A stretch of DNA of 64,000 nt from Ligustrum vulgare (lineage: Eukaryota > Streptophyta > Magnoliopsida > Lamiales > Oleaceae), in the NCBI GenBank assembly GCA_963555705.1, contig OY743184.1:32808614-32872613 (forward strand). The letters are read 5' to 3'. Under the pieces are notes generated by a model. That model made no database searches. It was not told the origin of the DNA and worked only from the letters and a program-made list of their open reading frames with translations. A program made the position numbers and the translations under genes. The first letter of the stretch is position 1; every line of letters begins with the position of its first letter. Below, in pieces: positions 45,081-57,192 of this stretch.

Positions 45081-45300
45081 TGTTATAAATATATATAATT
45101 TAGGTATAGTTAGGTATAAGTTAGAAAAAATCGGTGAATGAAAATTACTCTTATGCCCCTGTAAAATTTATATATTACGATTATGCCATTGTCCAATATT
45201 ACGATTATGTCATTGTCCCCTCCTATAAATAGGGACCTATATTCATTATGAAATAAGAAGAATAAGAAATTCTCTCTATATTCTCTATAGTTTTACAACA
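45081..45300 (+). repeat. C2 3' LTR (220 bp)
   Basis: Matches the 5' LTR except for about four substitutions and loss of ten bases (TCTCTGATTC region). Directly preceded by CAAGGGGGAG and followed by the target duplication ATTTC. Confidence 0.92.
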
Positions 45301-45360
45301 ATTTCAGAGTAGTTAATTTGGATGTTCACACTAGAGAATGTTATTTTATCTATATCTATA

Positions 45361-45642
45361 TCTATACTATATGAAAAGTGAGAATAGACCTGTGAATGCA
45401 TTTATTGTCTTTTGTGTGTGTGTGTGTGTGTAAATACAAATATTATTTTATGGTAAGTACTAAACAATTGTTAATTTTTCGATAATTTGAATTATTTTTG
45501 TTGTTTTTAAATTTTAATAATTGTTGTAATAAAAATTTATTTTTGTATCTTTTATATTTTTGTTGATTACGTATAATCATTAAATTTTATAAATGCTTAT
45601 CTATATTGCGGATAGAATTTTAAATCATCGTACTGGTAGAAA
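45361..45642 (+). mobile_element. Diverged Helitron-like fragment
   Basis: Starts TCTATACTATATGAAAAG, preceded by a (TCTATA)n tract, and contains a (GT)n run near 45413-45431. Its 3' half (TAATTATTTT...GTTGATTACGTATAATC) matches the 3' half of the next element (46610-46740). A clear hairpin and CTAG end are missing. Confidence 0.5.
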
Positions 45643-46793
45643 TCTATACTATATATAAAAGTAGGATAGTTTGGCAGAATTTAATTCTTAAATTATTTAT
45701 GTTTTAGTATTATAATAAATAATATTATATTATAATAAATAATTAATATGATGTTATTGTTATTTGTTTATTTTGGTTATAATTATTATTATTATTTTTC
45801 TTATTAACATTAATATTGAATGAGTTCAATCAATATTTTAGTTATCAGTATTAAAATTATTATTTAATTATTGATTTTTTTATTTATTTGTTGTTCTTAA
45901 TATTATAAATCCTATTAGCCACTAATAATTAAATTGTTAATGATCAAATCATTTGTTATTTTTAATATTACAAGTCATATTTTCTAAATATATATTATAT
46001 ATATTATTATTAAATATTTTAATAAATTAAACCTCTATTCAGCAGCTATTTTGAGGTAAAATGTGTTGTTGAAAAATAGTTTTGAAAAAATAAGTGGTTA
46101 AAAAATGGGTTGAAAAAATGTGCTGCTTATAGATAATTTATAAAAAGAAAGTTTATTGAACGAATGTTAATATTGAAGAGTTAATGTTTTAATTTTTTGT
46201 AGTTAATAATATTAATAGAATGATTAATATTCGTAATCTCGAACTTTAATTAGTTGTCGTATCATGATAATCGCGAGATTTTCAAAATTATTATTTTGAC
46301 TACTTATTTTTGTAAATAAAGTTTTATTGGTTAAATTCAAATATTTTGACTATTTATTTTTTAATTATTGTGATTTGTATTTTTGAATGAAAATTAAAAA
46401 GTACGATAAACACAAGAGACATGTGTAGAAGTTATGCTAACATTTTTCACATGCATCAATATTCGTGCACATAATATTACATCAAATATGATATAGCATT
46501 AAAAAACTACTAAATTTACATTTTCAATAAAGTTAATAATAATTCATAAAAATCATTGAAATCCATAATAATTTATTATTTAAATATAAAAAATAACGTT
46601 TAATATTCAAAGAATTTTTTAATAACTTGAATTACTTATGTTATTTTTTAAATTCTAATAATTATTGTAATAGAGGATTTTTTTTTAGACAATTATATAT
46701 GTGTTGATTATGTATAAGCAGTATTTTACAAATACTTATTAAAATCGAAATTACGAATAATAAATTTCATGCATAGCACGGGTGAAATGCTAG
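45643..46793 (+). mobile_element. Non-autonomous Helitron (about 1.15 kb)
   Basis: The 5' end is TCTATACTATATATAAAAGT after an A. The 3' end is GCATAGCACGGGTGAAATG + CTAG (46790-46793), followed by T. ATTTCA (46764-46769) can pair with TGAAAT (46783-46788) just before CTAG. TC start, CTAG end and subterminal hairpin are the plant Helitron signature. No Rep/helicase ORF is inside, so it needs an autonomous partner. Confidence 0.72.
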
Positions 46794-46837
46794 TTTAATT
46801 AATATGAGAAAAGGTGATGAATTTGCATAGAAAAAGG

Positions 46838-47982
46838 CAGCCAATCTCTCGTCAATGTGTCTCTCTGGAAAGTTGTGTATAGAATGGTTTTACGGTAGGA
46901 TTCAAATAATTTGGATATATAAAGTTTTGATTTTTGAAGTTAATTTTTTATTAATGCCAAGCAAGAAGTGCAGGTACATTCGGAAATGGGAGCTTCACAT
47001 GTTGGAATTTTAGGTAATTAATTAGTTGGTGCTTTCCAGTACGTAATTTTGTACTTATAATAGGGTTTTGTTTTTGTTTTTTTTTTTTTTAAGGTTAAAT
47101 ATTGTGGTTAAAAAATGTTTTGAAAATTTACGTGGATAACAATTGATTTGGGGAAATGTGAAAAATAAATTTGTGTTATAATAACGTACTATATGTCACG
47201 TAAGAACATGGAAAAAAAGAAAAAGACTAAAATTATCCGCAAGATTTAAATAGTCTTTTTTAGACGAATTGATTAATTGGCTTGATTACAAATTTTAACC
47301 ATGGCAATTTATGAATATTGGCCGGTGTCACGGATTCACAATTGTTTGGCTGCTTGTTTATAAATAATTGTTTATAAATGACGAGGTGACAATATTTTAT
47401 TTATCTACTTTGTTTGAAAAATAAGAATTATGAATCAAATTTGGTCAGTCTAAATACTATCGTTTGCTTTTTATACATAACCTGTTAATCCACATTTTTT
47501 AATTATTTTTCTGAATTTTCTTTTTATTTTTATTTTCAATTTCAAATAATTTACTTCTTGAAAATATTTTAATTTACAATAATGGATTAAAGGTCACGGA
47601 CTTAGGAAGGCAAAAAAATTGAATGTGAATGAAGTTGCAAAAATAGTGTGAGACTGGGAATGTTTGTTACTACTTACTGTTTAATTAATTATTGATGCCA
47701 AATGTCCCAAAATTTTGCCTTCATTTCCATTGCGGTCAATCCAAGTCAATGTGAACTCTATTATTATGTTAATTGATGTAAGCAAGCATCGTCAGTGAGG
47801 GCCAAGATGACATCGGCTCAAAAAAAAAAAAAAAAAAGCTGAAGTAAGGCAAGCTTGGAAAAGTAGGAAAAAATCTGAAGTAAAAAATAAAAATGGAAAA
47901 AACTTTTTAAATTTTTTTTTTAAATATATTTTCAACTACACAGTCTACTTTTCGTCAATCATTTTTCATTTCAACTCAACAC
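46838..47982 (+). repeat. Direct duplication, copy A
   Basis: 46920-47060 (GGGAGCTTCACATGTTGGAA) and 47090-47420 (CACGTAAGAACATGGA, TTTAACCATGGCAATTTATG) recur at 53290-53420 and 53430-53760. A shorter third copy lies at 54425-54560. With C3 removed, the period is about 1.2 kb. No coding sequence. Confidence 0.85.
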
Positions 47983-48380
47983 TGTTGAAAATAAACTTGT
48001 TTGGCCCAAAATCTTATTGAGTCCAAGTCCAACATTTTATGTGATCCAATTAGCCCAATGCATGGAAGTTTCTTGTAGTAGGCAAGATTGAATAAGAATC
48101 ACTAGATTGAAGTTGGTAAGATTAATTGTAGATTGTTGGATGGGAGTTGGTATGATCAAATATTGATCGTCGGATGTATATTTGTTTTTAATATTTGTAC
48201 GGTTAGGATTGGTTTGTATTTCCCATAAATAGCCCTCCCCATTCTCATTTGAAATCATCAAGTGAGTGAAAGAAGAACAAGAAGCATAGCTTCTTTGAGA
48301 GTGTGAAGAGTAAGTTGTAATATTTGAGTTTGAGTGTTTTAGTTAATAAAAGTGTGTTTTTGAGTGAAATCGATCCAACA
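47983..48380 (+). repeat. C3 5' LTR (398 bp)
   Basis: TG...CA ends. A TATA-like CCCATAAATAGCCC lies near 48222-48235; the 3' copy has the stronger CCTATAAATAGCCC, one of the few differences. Confidence 0.93.
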
Positions 48381-48383
48381 AAG

Positions 48384-48395
48384 TGGTATCAGAGC
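48384..48395 (+). promoter_or_regulatory. C3 primer-binding site
   Basis: TGGTATCAGAGC, three bases after the LTR, is complementary to the 3' end of plant initiator tRNA-Met. Confidence 0.95.
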
Positions 48396-48668
48396 GAGGT
48401 TATAGGAAAAGGAAAAATATCGTCATTGAATATCAAATCGAAGCTCTCAAAGAGAGGAAAGTAGCGGTGCAAAAATCGGCCAAATCTGAAGTCGTTTGAG
48501 CCCCAAATCATTCCACAAAGTTGATGTCCCGGAACCGAGTTGACTCATCCAGTGCACTGAGTCAGACCCAGTTCAAACCGAGTTCAACCGAATCAGACAC
48601 TACCCCGACGTTTTCCAGCATTCCGGATCCGTCGGTGTGATCAGAATTTCCAAATTCAGTTTCTATAA

Positions 48669-51600
48669 ATGGCGAATAATGGTATGTGTTCCTTTCAAGT
48701 ACCTACACTAAAAAACAACAACTATGATAATTGGAGTATCAAAATGAAAGCTCTTTTGGGTGCACACGATGTTTGGGAAGTCGTAGAGAAAGGTTTCAGT
48801 GAGCCTGAAGATGAAACTACTCAAACTCAAGTGCAAAAGGATTCATTGAAGGATTCAAGGAAAAGAGACAAGAAGGCTCTCTTTCTCATCTATCAAGCAT
48901 TAGATGATGATGGTTTCGAGAAAATCTCAAGCGCAAAAACTTCCGAGGAAGCATGGAATAAATTACAAACATCCTACAAAGGAGCTGAACAAGTGAAGAA
49001 GGTTCGTCTTCAAACACTAAGAGGTGAATTCGAATCCTTGCATATGAAAGCATCCGAGTCGATTTCCGAATATTTTTCTAGAGTCTTGACTGTTTCTAAT
49101 CAATTAAAAAGAAACGGTGAGAAACTAGAAGATATAAGGATCCTAGAAAAGATACTCCGCTCACTTGACCCAAAGTTCGAGTACATTGTCGTGACTATAG
49201 AAGAAACTAAAGATTTAGAAGAAATGACGATCGAGCAATTACAAGGATCATTGCAGGCTTATGAAGAAAAGCATAAGAAAAGGCAAGGAATCAATGAAAA
49301 ACTGCTTAACACACAACTCAAAGAGAAAGAAGAAATCAGAGGCTACAACAGAAATCAACATAGTCGAGGAAGAGGCGGAGACCGAGGACGAGGTAGAGGT
49401 CATAGTCGTGGACGAGGTTGGAATTACAATAACAACAATTTCAACAGTAATTACGAAAGAGGAGAAAGTTCGACAAGAGGTCGTGGAAGAGGCAATTCAA
49501 ACTCGAGGTACGATAAATCTCAAGTTCAATGTTACAATTGCAAACAGTATGGCCATTATGCAGCAAACTGTTGGAATCCAAAAAATGGAGTCGAAGAGAA
49601 GGCTAACTATGTTGAAACAAAAGAAGAGGTTGATGGAACAATGCTATTTGCACACAAAGACAGTGACGGAGGCCAAGGAAGTATTTGGTACCTAGATACT
49701 AGTGCAAGCAATCACATGTGTGGAAAAGGAAGCATGTTTGCAGAACTCAATGAAAGAGTAAGTGGCAATGTTTCGTTTGGAGATCACTCTAAAATACCAG
49801 TCAAGGGAAAAGGTAACATCCTTATTCGCACTAAAGCTGGAAGACATCAAATGATTTCAAGTGTCTACCATGTGCCAAATATGAAAAGCAATGTCTTAAG
49901 CCTAGGTCAGCTATTAGAGAAAGGCTATAATTTTTACTCCAAAGATTATAGTATTTTTGTAGTAGATGACCAAGGAAAATTGATAACCAAAGTGAAAATG
50001 TCGAAGGATAGATTATTTCCTTTGAATATTGAAAATGATTTTGCAAAGTGTCTTAAAACTTGTTACAAAGATGCATCATGGCTTTGGCATCTTCGATTTG
50101 GGCATCTAAATTTTGGAGGATTGGAGCTATTATCCAAGAAGAACATGGTGAGAGGCTTACCTTATATAAATCATCCAAATGAATTGTGCAAAGGATGCTT
50201 ACTTGGGAAACAGTCCAGGAAGAGTTTTCCAAAGCAGTCAGAATTAAGAGCCAAGAAGCCACTCGAGCTCATCCATACCGATGTATGCGGTCCAATCAAG
50301 CCAAGTTCTTGTGGTAACAGTAATTATTTCCTTCTCTTTATAGATGATTTTTCAAGAAAAACCTGGGTATATTTCTCAAAACAGAAATCAGAAGTTTTTG
50401 AAGCATTCAAGAAGTTCAAAACTGCAGTAGAAAAAGAAAGTGGTTACCAGATTAAAGCCATGCGATCAGACCGAGGAGGAGAATACACTTCCAAAGAATT
50501 CCATGAGTTTTGTGAAGCAAATGGAATCAGACGTCCACTGACCGTTCCAAGATCACTCCAACAGAACGGTGTTGCAGAAAGGAAGAACAGAACCATCCTT
50601 GACATGGTACGAAGCATGCTCAAAAGCAAGGGACTACCAAAGGAGTTTTGGGCAGAAGCAGTTTCATGTGCAGTCTATTTGTCCAACCGATCTCCAACAA
50701 GGAGTGTATGGGGAAAGACACCACAAGAAGCATGGAGTGGAAGGAAGCCTGGAATATCCCATCTACGAGTATTTGGAAGTATTGCATACAGACATGTACC
50801 GGATGAGATACGGAGAAAACTTGACGACAAAAGTGAGAAACTTATCTTTATTGGCTATGATACACAGTCAAAGGGCTACAAGCTATACAATCAAAGAAAT
50901 AAGAAAGTTATCATTAGTCGAGATGTGGAGTTCGATGAAGAAAACAATTGGGATTGGAGTACCCAAAAAGAAGACTACAACTTCTTTCCTCACTTTGAAG
51001 AAGAGCACGAGGATCAACCAATCATAGAGCAAGAGCAAGCAGTAGGAGAGCCAAGCACACCACCTACTTCACCTACAGTAACTGAAGATAGAAATTCTCC
51101 ACCATCTTTCTTAAATGAAAGAAATGAAGAACGCACAAGAAATCTCCAAGATATATATGAGGTAACTGAGAGGCTTGATAATCTTACTCTTTTCTGTCTC
51201 TTTGCTGAATGTGAACCAATGAAATTTGAAGAAGCTGTACAAGAAAAGAAGTGGAGAAATGCGATGGATGAAGAAATCAATTCCATCAAGAAGAATGATA
51301 CATGGGAACTTGCATCTCTTCCAAGAAGTCACCAAGAAATAGGTGTCAAATGGGTGTACAAGACGAAGAAGAATGCTACTGGAGAAATTGAACGATACAA
51401 GGCAAGACTTGTAGCAAAAGGATATAGTCAAAGAGCTGGAATTGACTATGATGAGGTATTCGCTCCTGTTGCTCGATTAGGAACTATAAGACTAATAATT
51501 TCTTTGGCTGCTCAGAACAAATGGAAGATTCATCAGATGGATGTAAAGTCTGCCTTCCTAAATGGAGTCCTAGAAGAAGAAGTGTACATTCAACAACCAC

Positions 51601-52742
51601 CAGGTTATGAAGTGAAAGATCAAGAAGACAAAGTCTTAAAATTGAAGAAAGCCCTTTACGGGTTGAAGCAAGCACCAAGAGCATGGAATAGTCGAATCGA
51701 TAAGTACTTCCAGGAGAATGGCTTCACCAAAAGTCCATATGAACATGCTCTCTATATCAAGAATAAAGATACAGATATTTTGATCGTGTGCTTGTACGTG
51801 GATGATCTTATATTTACTGGAAGCAGTCCAAGCTTGTTTGACGAATTCAAGAAAGCAATGGCTAAGGAGTTTGAGATGACAGACATTGGGCTTATGGCAT
51901 ACTATCTTGGCATTGAAGTCAAACAAAAAGAGGAAGGTATCTTCATCTCCCAAGAAAGCTATGCGAAGGAGATACTCAAGAAGTTAAAAATGGATGATTG
52001 CAATCCGATAAGCACCCCAGTAGAATGTGGAGTCAAAATGTCCAAGCATGAGGAAGGTGAAAGAGTAGATCCAACATTATTCAAAAGTTTGGTTGGAAGT
52101 CTACATTATTTGACTTGTACAAGGCCAGATATCCTGTATTCAGTTGGATTGGTTAGTCGCTACATGGAATCTCCAACAACTACTCATTTTAAAGCTGCAA
52201 AGAGAATTCTTCGCTATTTGAAAGGTACAACTGATCTTGGCTTGTTTTATTCAGTTTCTAATGAGTATAAACTTGTTGGATATAGTGATAGTGACTGGGG
52301 TGGAGATATAGATGATAGAAAGAGCACTACAGGGTTCGTGTTCTTTACGGGTGACACTGCTTTTACTTGGATGTCAAAGAAGCAACCAATTGTCACTCTC
52401 TCAACCTGTGAAGCTGAATATGTAGCTGCAACCTCGTGTGTTTGCCATGCAGTTTGGCTAAGAAATTTGCTGAAAGATTTAAACATATCTCAAGGAGATC
52501 CAATCAAGATTTGTGTTGATAACAAGTCAGCAATTGCCTTAGCAAAGAATCCAGTATTCCATGATAGAAGTAAACATATCGACACGCGCTACCACTACAT
52601 AAGGGAATGCATTGCAAGGAAAGATGTGCAGCTACAGTATGTGAAGTCTCATGATCAGATTGCTGATATTTTCACCAAGTCCCTGAAGTATGAAGACTTC
52701 ACCAGATTGAGAAATTCTCTTGGAGTTATAAAACAAGTTTAA
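48669..52742 (+). CDS. C3 gag-pol polyprotein (1357 aa)
   Basis: Gag: N-terminal copia-type domain (1-210), then an RG-rich stretch ([17 protein letters not shown]) and a CCHC knuckle [14 protein letters not shown] near 287. Protease: [12 protein letters not shown] near 340; the usual D-T/S-G reads D-T-S. Integrase: His/Cys finger HLRFGH...CKGC near 473-505; [16 protein letters not shown] (about 598) and GVAERKNR give the D, D, E residues. Reverse transcriptase: [28 protein letters not shown] near 1041. RNase [11 protein letters not shown] near 1204; [16 protein letters not shown]. Integrase precedes RT, as in copia. ATG at 48669 opens directly into gag. Full length and stop-free. The protease substitution may block processing. 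Confidence 0.95.
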   Translation: MANNGMCSFQVPTLKNNNYDNWSIKMKALLGAHDVWEVVEKGFSEPEDETTQTQVQKDSLKDSRKRDKKALFLIYQALDDDGFEKISSAKTSEEAWNKLQTSYKGAEQVKKVRLQTLRGEFESLHMKASESISEYFSRVLTVSNQLKRNGEKLEDIRILEKILRSLDPKFEYIVVTIEETKDLEEMTIEQLQGSLQAYEEKHKKRQGINEKLLNTQLKEKEEIRGYNRNQHSRGRGGDRGRGRGHSRGRGWNYNNNNFNSNYERGESSTRGRGRGNSNSRYDKSQVQCYNCKQYGHYAANCWNPKNGVEEKANYVETKEEVDGTMLFAHKDSDGGQGSIWYLDTSASNHMCGKGSMFAELNERVSGNVSFGDHSKIPVKGKGNILIRTKAGRHQMISSVYHVPNMKSNVLSLGQLLEKGYNFYSKDYSIFVVDDQGKLITKVKMSKDRLFPLNIENDFAKCLKTCYKDASWLWHLRFGHLNFGGLELLSKKNMVRGLPYINHPNELCKGCLLGKQSRKSFPKQSELRAKKPLELIHTDVCGPIKPSSCGNSNYFLLFIDDFSRKTWVYFSKQKSEVFEAFKKFKTAVEKESGYQIKAMRSDRGGEYTSKEFHEFCEANGIRRPLTVPRSLQQNGVAERKNRTILDMVRSMLKSKGLPKEFWAEAVSCAVYLSNRSPTRSVWGKTPQEAWSGRKPGISHLRVFGSIAYRHVPDEIRRKLDDKSEKLIFIGYDTQSKGYKLYNQRNKKVIISRDVEFDEENNWDWSTQKEDYNFFPHFEEEHEDQPIIEQEQAVGEPSTPPTSPTVTEDRNSPPSFLNERNEERTRNLQDIYEVTERLDNLTLFCLFAECEPMKFEEAVQEKKWRNAMDEEINSIKKNDTWELASLPRSHQEIGVKWVYKTKKNATGEIERYKARLVAKGYSQRAGIDYDEVFAPVARLGTIRLIISLAAQNKWKIHQMDVKSAFLNGVLEEEVYIQQPPGYEVKDQEDKVLKLKKALYGLKQAPRAWNSRIDKYFQENGFTKSPYEHALYIKNKDTDILIVCLYVDDLIFTGSSPSLFDEFKKAMAKEFEMTDIGLMAYYLGIEVKQKEEGIFISQESYAKEILKKLKMDDCNPISTPVECGVKMSKHEEGERVDPTLFKSLVGSLHYLTCTRPDILYSVGLVSRYMESPTTTHFKAAKRILRYLKGTTDLGLFYSVSNEYKLVGYSDSDWGGDIDDRKSTTGFVFFTGDTAFTWMSKKQPIVTLSTCEAEYVAATSCVCHAVWLRNLLKDLNISQGDPIKICVDNKSAIALAKNPVFHDRSKHIDTRYHYIRECIARKDVQLQYVKSHDQIADIFTKSLKYEDFTRLRNSLGVIKQV

Positions 52743-52749
52743 AGGGGGA

Positions 52750-53147
52750 TGTTGAAAATAAACTTGTTTGGCCCAAAATCTTATTGAGTCCAAGTCCAAC
52801 ATTTTATGTGATCCAATTAGCCCAATGCATGGAAGTTTCTTGTAGTAGGCAAGATTGAATAAGAATCACTAGATTGAAGTTGGTAAGATTAATTGTAGAT
52901 TGTTGGATGGGAGTTGGTATGATCAAATATTGATCGTCGGATGTATCTTTGTTTTTAATATTTGTACGGTTATGATTGGTTTGTATTTCCTATAAATAGC
53001 CCTCCCCATTCTCATTTGAAATCATCAAGTGGGTGAAAGAAGAACAAGAAGCATAGCTTCTTTGAGAGTGTGAAGAGTAAGTTGTAATATTTGAGTTTGA
53101 GTATTTTAGTTAATAAAAGTGTGTTTTTGAGTGAAATCGATCCACCA
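52750..53147 (+). repeat. C3 3' LTR (398 bp)
   Basis: Directly follows the AAAGGGGGA purine tract. Ends ATCCACCA where the 5' copy ends ATCCAACA. Confidence 0.93.
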
Positions 53148-53152
53148 AACAC

Positions 53153-54217
53153 CCCCCTCATTCATTAATATTAGATAAAATGATTAATTAGCGTAATTGC
53201 AAAATTTAACCTTAGTGATTTAAGAATATCGCCGGTCATTGGAGGCACAACTCTCATCTCTCACAAAAGAAGTGAATTTGGATATAAAGTTGTGATTTTT
53301 GAAGTTATTGTTTTATTAATTCCATGCAGAAAGTGCAAGTAAATTCGGAAATGGGAGCTTCATATGTTGGAATTCTAGGTAATTAATTAGTTGATGCTTT
53401 GCAGTACATAAATTAGTTGTATTTTTTAAGGTTAAACTTGCGGTTTAAAAAATAGTTTGAAAGCTGTGTGTCGATAACAATTGATTTGGGAAAATGTGAA
53501 AAATAAAAATGTGTTATAATAGCGTACTATATGTCACGTAAGAACATGGAGAAAAAGAAAAGGGCTAAAATTATCGACAAGATTTAAATAATGTTTTTAG
53601 ATAAATTGATTAATTGGCAATATTGCAAATTTTAACCATGGCAATTTATGAATATTGGTCGGTTTCACGGACTCACAATTGTTTGATTGCTCGTTTATAA
53701 ATAATTGTTTATAAATGACGAAGTGTCAATATTTTATTTAACTACATTGTTTGGAAAATAAAAAATTATGAAAAAACTTTTTGACAAGTCTCTATTGTTG
53801 AATTTTCAAAAAGAAATATTGATTTATAAATGATGAATCACATTTATAATTTACCAAACAGAGGCATAAAAGAAATAAATTTGGTTTATACGTGATTGGA
53901 AAGCAAGACAAGATGCTACGCAGGATAATTACAAAAGAAAAATTTACTTTGGATTGTTCACACTTGAAATTGTTATTTTATTTTCAAATAGCATTTTCCT
54001 TATTTTCCACAAACGGAGACACGAATTTTGTTCTAGTGCCCTTCCCTTTAAGGCACAAGCTGTGAGCCCCACTATTTGGTGGGATCAACTCTTTGTGTCT
54101 TGAAGGGCACCATAGTGTGTGCCATCCAAGAATACTAGAACATGAATGACAGAGATACTATTGAAGAATTTTTTTTTACTTATAAAAAGGGTGGCCAACC
54201 TCTGTGTGTGTGCGCGC

Positions 54218-54260
<43 letters not shown>

Positions 54261-54576
54261 AGGAGAAGGAGAAGGAGAAGGAGAAAGAGATGAAGAAGTA
54301 GTAGTAGTAGTGTGCCAAAAGATTTTTGGGGTAAGATTCAAATATTACGTACTTTTGCTACCCACTTCCAACAAAAGCTGATGTTTAATAATTTTGACAT
54401 TAATTAAGTTAAATTTCCATGTGATTTTTGAAGTTATTGCCTTATTAATGACATGCTGGAAGTGCAAGTAAATTAGAAAATGGGAGCTTCATACGTTGGA
54501 ATTCTGGGTAATTAATTAGTTGATGCTTTGCAGTACATAAATTAGTTGTGTACTTATAAAAACGAGTAGTGTTATT
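53153..54576 (+). repeat. Direct duplication, copies B and C, with compound microsatellite
   Basis: Copy B (53280-53765) and the shorter copy C (about 54180-54560) both repeat copy A. 54203-54312 is a compound microsatellite: (TG)n, (AG)n, (GAGAAG)n, (AGT)n. No gene; 53766-54179 shows nothing recognisable. Confidence 0.8.
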
Positions 54577-54579
54577 TAT

Positions 54580-54607
54580 CTTAAGTAGAGATTGATCTCT
54601 ATTTAAG
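54580..54607. repeat. Inverted repeat, 12-bp arms
   Basis: CTTAAGTAGAGA, loop TTGA, TCTCTATTTAAG: one mismatch in twelve. It lies between copy C and C4. No further context explains it. Confidence 0.7.
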
Positions 54608-54666
54608 TTGGCACACATTCATTGAAGAATGAGGAGGTGTCCATGTGCACATGTACAAGGTACCTC

Positions 54667-55121
54667 TGTTAGAAAATACATCACAGATAATTGTTTATCT
54701 ATGATTCAAAACATCATCATGCTGGAATTATCAAGAATCAAATAACTGAAACGGAAGCGTACCTTAATCAAACATGATTCACGATGAACGATTCGACGGT
54801 TGGATCTTCCAAATCAATACGTAGTCCTTATTTTCTCTCTGATGATGGGATGTCAGATAGAATGAACAGTACATACGATTCGAGGACCATAACCGACTTT
54901 ATATACTGAATTGCTAGTTAACCTAATTCGGCCCATCATGAATTAGGTAATGGTCTGGTATCTACACATAAAATTCCATACATTAATTAGATGCATTAAA
55001 GCCCGATATATATAAAATCCTTATTAGATCACTTTAAATGGGCTTAACCAAATTTGATAGCCTTTTATTCAATACACAATAATTCACATATAAGCCCACA
55101 CGATTGATTAAAATCCTTACA
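54667..55121 (-). repeat. C4 3' LTR (455 bp)
   Basis: TG...CA ends on the plus strand (TGTTAGAAAATAC to ATCCTTACA). No partner LTR is in the window, so the boundary rests on the ends and the adjacent polypurine tract. Confidence 0.7.
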
Positions 55122-55429
55122 ATCTCCCACTTGGGCTATATGTGTAACCTTACAATTGTGTATCAATCATAACCTTATGAGTACTCAGAATTTTGCTATC
55201 ATTACTGAATGCATCCCCAAACAATCCGGTCCATCAATTATATCAACATAGGATCAAAGCGGCTTTCATTACATTAATCGTAACTAAACCTATCAATGGT
55301 CACGTATATCGACATAACTGAATTACATGGATCAAGTATGGATGTGTAGCATGGAAATTACATATAATATGATCTTCAACATGCCTATTTTCAACTGGTC
55401 CAACTTTAGTGAGATCATCCTCAAATGAG

Positions 55430-57180
55430 TTCAGAGATAATAAACCTGAAACCTTACAGTTGTAAATAACTTTAACTTTAAACTGTATCCGAAAGGACAG
55501 TGAATGTGTCTAAAGCACCCAAAATACAAACTCCCACTGAAACCAAATATCCTTAAGAAATACAACACCCATATGAGTATTGTGCTCATGAAAGACATTG
55601 GGTTGTAATACTTTAGTAAGAGGATCCGCAATTATGGAGTTTGTCACAATGTGCTCTTATTGACACGTGTCCACTCTGAACTGTATCATTCACAACCAGG
55701 AACTTATGTCAATGTATTTTGACTTAGTTGAGCTCCTGTTGTTACTGGAATATAAATCTGCTGAGTTATTGTCACAATATAACTTTAGTGATCTTTCTAT
55801 ACCGTACAGAATATGCAGCCCAGTGACAAAAATTCGCAGCTATATTCCATAATTAGATGCCTCCCAAAATTGCTACAAACTATGCTGCCAAGTGAAAGAA
55901 TCTAAAGTGTTTGTTAAGCACTCCTTCCGGAAATAGCTCCTCCAACTAGCAGATAGATGTAGCCTGATATGGATCTTCTACTGTTTTGGCATCTAGCAAA
56001 AATCGGAATCATAATACCATATGATCTCCAACTGATCCGATTTTCTGTATGTGAGCATGTAATCTTTTGTTCTCTTTAAATACCTTATAACCTATGTTTG
56101 GCTGCTTTCCAAATGATCCATCCCAGGGTTATTTAAATATCTCCTTAGTATCCCAACAATGTACGCAATATCCGGACGCGTACAAACTTGAGTATACATC
56201 AGATTCCCTATAGCTAAACTATATGAGATCTTCTGCATTTATTTAACTTCAAGATCACTTTTCGGGCATTAGTTGAGACCAATTTGTCTCCCTTAGCGAT
56301 AGAGGTGTCCCCTGGTTTACTGTCTTGCATGCCAAAGTGCTTTATATCGATATAGCCCTTTTGTGACAATCCAAGAATACCCCGAGAGTAATCCCGGTGT
56401 ATCTGAATCCCTAATACAAAAGAGATGTCACCAAGATTTTTAATCTCAAAATCCCTTGACAAAAAATCTCATAATTTTATGTGACATGCCTATATCATTG
56501 GTGGCAAGCAATAATCAACATATAAAACTAGAAAAATATACTTACTCCCACTGAACTTGTAATACACACAACCATCAACACCATTAATCTCAAAACAAAA
56601 TGAGATAATTGCTTGATGAAATTTGTATTACCCTTAATGGGAAGCTGGCTTGAGCACATAAATGGATTTCTTTAATTTGTAAACCGTCTCATCAATGTCT
56701 CCATTGAGAAACGTCGTCTTAACATTCATTTGATGTAACTCGAGGTCAAAATGTGCAACAACCTGACTTTCCTAAAAGAGTCTTTCGTAGAAACCAAAGC
56801 GAAAGTCTCTTTATAATCAATGCCATCATTCTATGTAAAGCATTTAGATACAAGACGAACTTTATATCTTTCCACATTACCTTTCGAATCCTTCTTGGTT
56901 TAAAAATTCATTTAAGACCAATGGGCTTCGTACCTTCTGGTAATAGGACAAGATCCAAAACTTTATTGTCTTGCATATGCTTATACTTCTTATTTATGGC
57001 ATCAATCCACTTCTGAGAGTTAGAACCCTGCATGGCCTGATGGAATTGATTGGACCATCTTCCATTATTTCCTTATGTTCTTGGAAAAATACTATTTAAA
57101 TTATCCAGAATAGCATTTTTTCCCTTTCTCTCGTGGATCTCCTCAATGGCTTTAGTTATTGAGATTGTTGAGTTTGTACT
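55430..57180 (-). pseudogene. C4 RT-RNase H remnant
   Basis: Minus-strand pieces in copia order. RT: LELHQMNVKTTFLNGDIDET followed directly by VYKLKKSIYVLKP, where the usual intervening residues are missing. Then SRDFEIKNLGDISFVLGIQI and ILGLSQKGYIDIKHFGMQDS (56462-56214). RNase H end: KLYCDNNSADLYSSNN, KSKYIDI, IADPLTKVLQPNVFHEHN (about 55830-55560). Many stops and frameshifts; no piece exceeds 82 codons. No activity expected. Confidence 0.8.
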
Positions 57181-57192
57181 TCTGAAATTTAC

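Larger units (their letters stand above)
38969..45300 (+). mobile_element. C2: young non-autonomous copia-like LTR element carrying LOG and zinc-finger ORFs
   Basis: LTRs at 38969-39198 and 45081-45300 start TGTTATAAATAT and end TTTTACAACA. The target duplication ATTTC is perfect (38964-38968, 45301-45305). The primer-like site TTATCAGCACGA (39201-39212) and polypurine tract CAAGGGGGAG (45071-45080) are present. LTRs differ by about four substitutions plus a 10-bp deletion, so insertion was recent. I find no gag, protease, RT or integrase in the 5.9-kb interior. It holds hairpins like those of C1, five 65-bp motif copies near the 3' end, and two intact minus-strand ORFs. It must be mobilised in trans. 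Confidence 0.88.
47983..53147 (+). mobile_element. C3: young Ty1/copia retrotransposon, Tork/TNT1-like layout
   Basis: LTRs of 398 bp at 47983-48380 and 52750-53147 differ at about six positions. The target duplication AACAC is perfect (47978-47982, 53148-53152). Primer site TGGTATCAGAGC (48384-48395) pairs with initiator tRNA-Met. Polypurine tract AAAGGGGGA (52741-52749) lies right after the stop. A single uninterrupted polyprotein ORF fills the interior. This is the best-preserved element in the window. Confidence 0.95.
54667..57192 (-). mobile_element. C4: decayed Ty1/copia element, minus strand, cut by the Athila insertion
   Basis: The 3' LTR is at 54667-55121 (minus-strand start TGTAAGG, end TAACA), preceded on the minus strand by the purine tract AAGTGGGAGAT. 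Internal sequence continues to 57192, where the Athila LTR begins. The rest, including gag and the 5' LTR, must lie beyond the window or be lost. ACCTC at 54662-54666 would be one target duplication. Confidence 0.8.
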
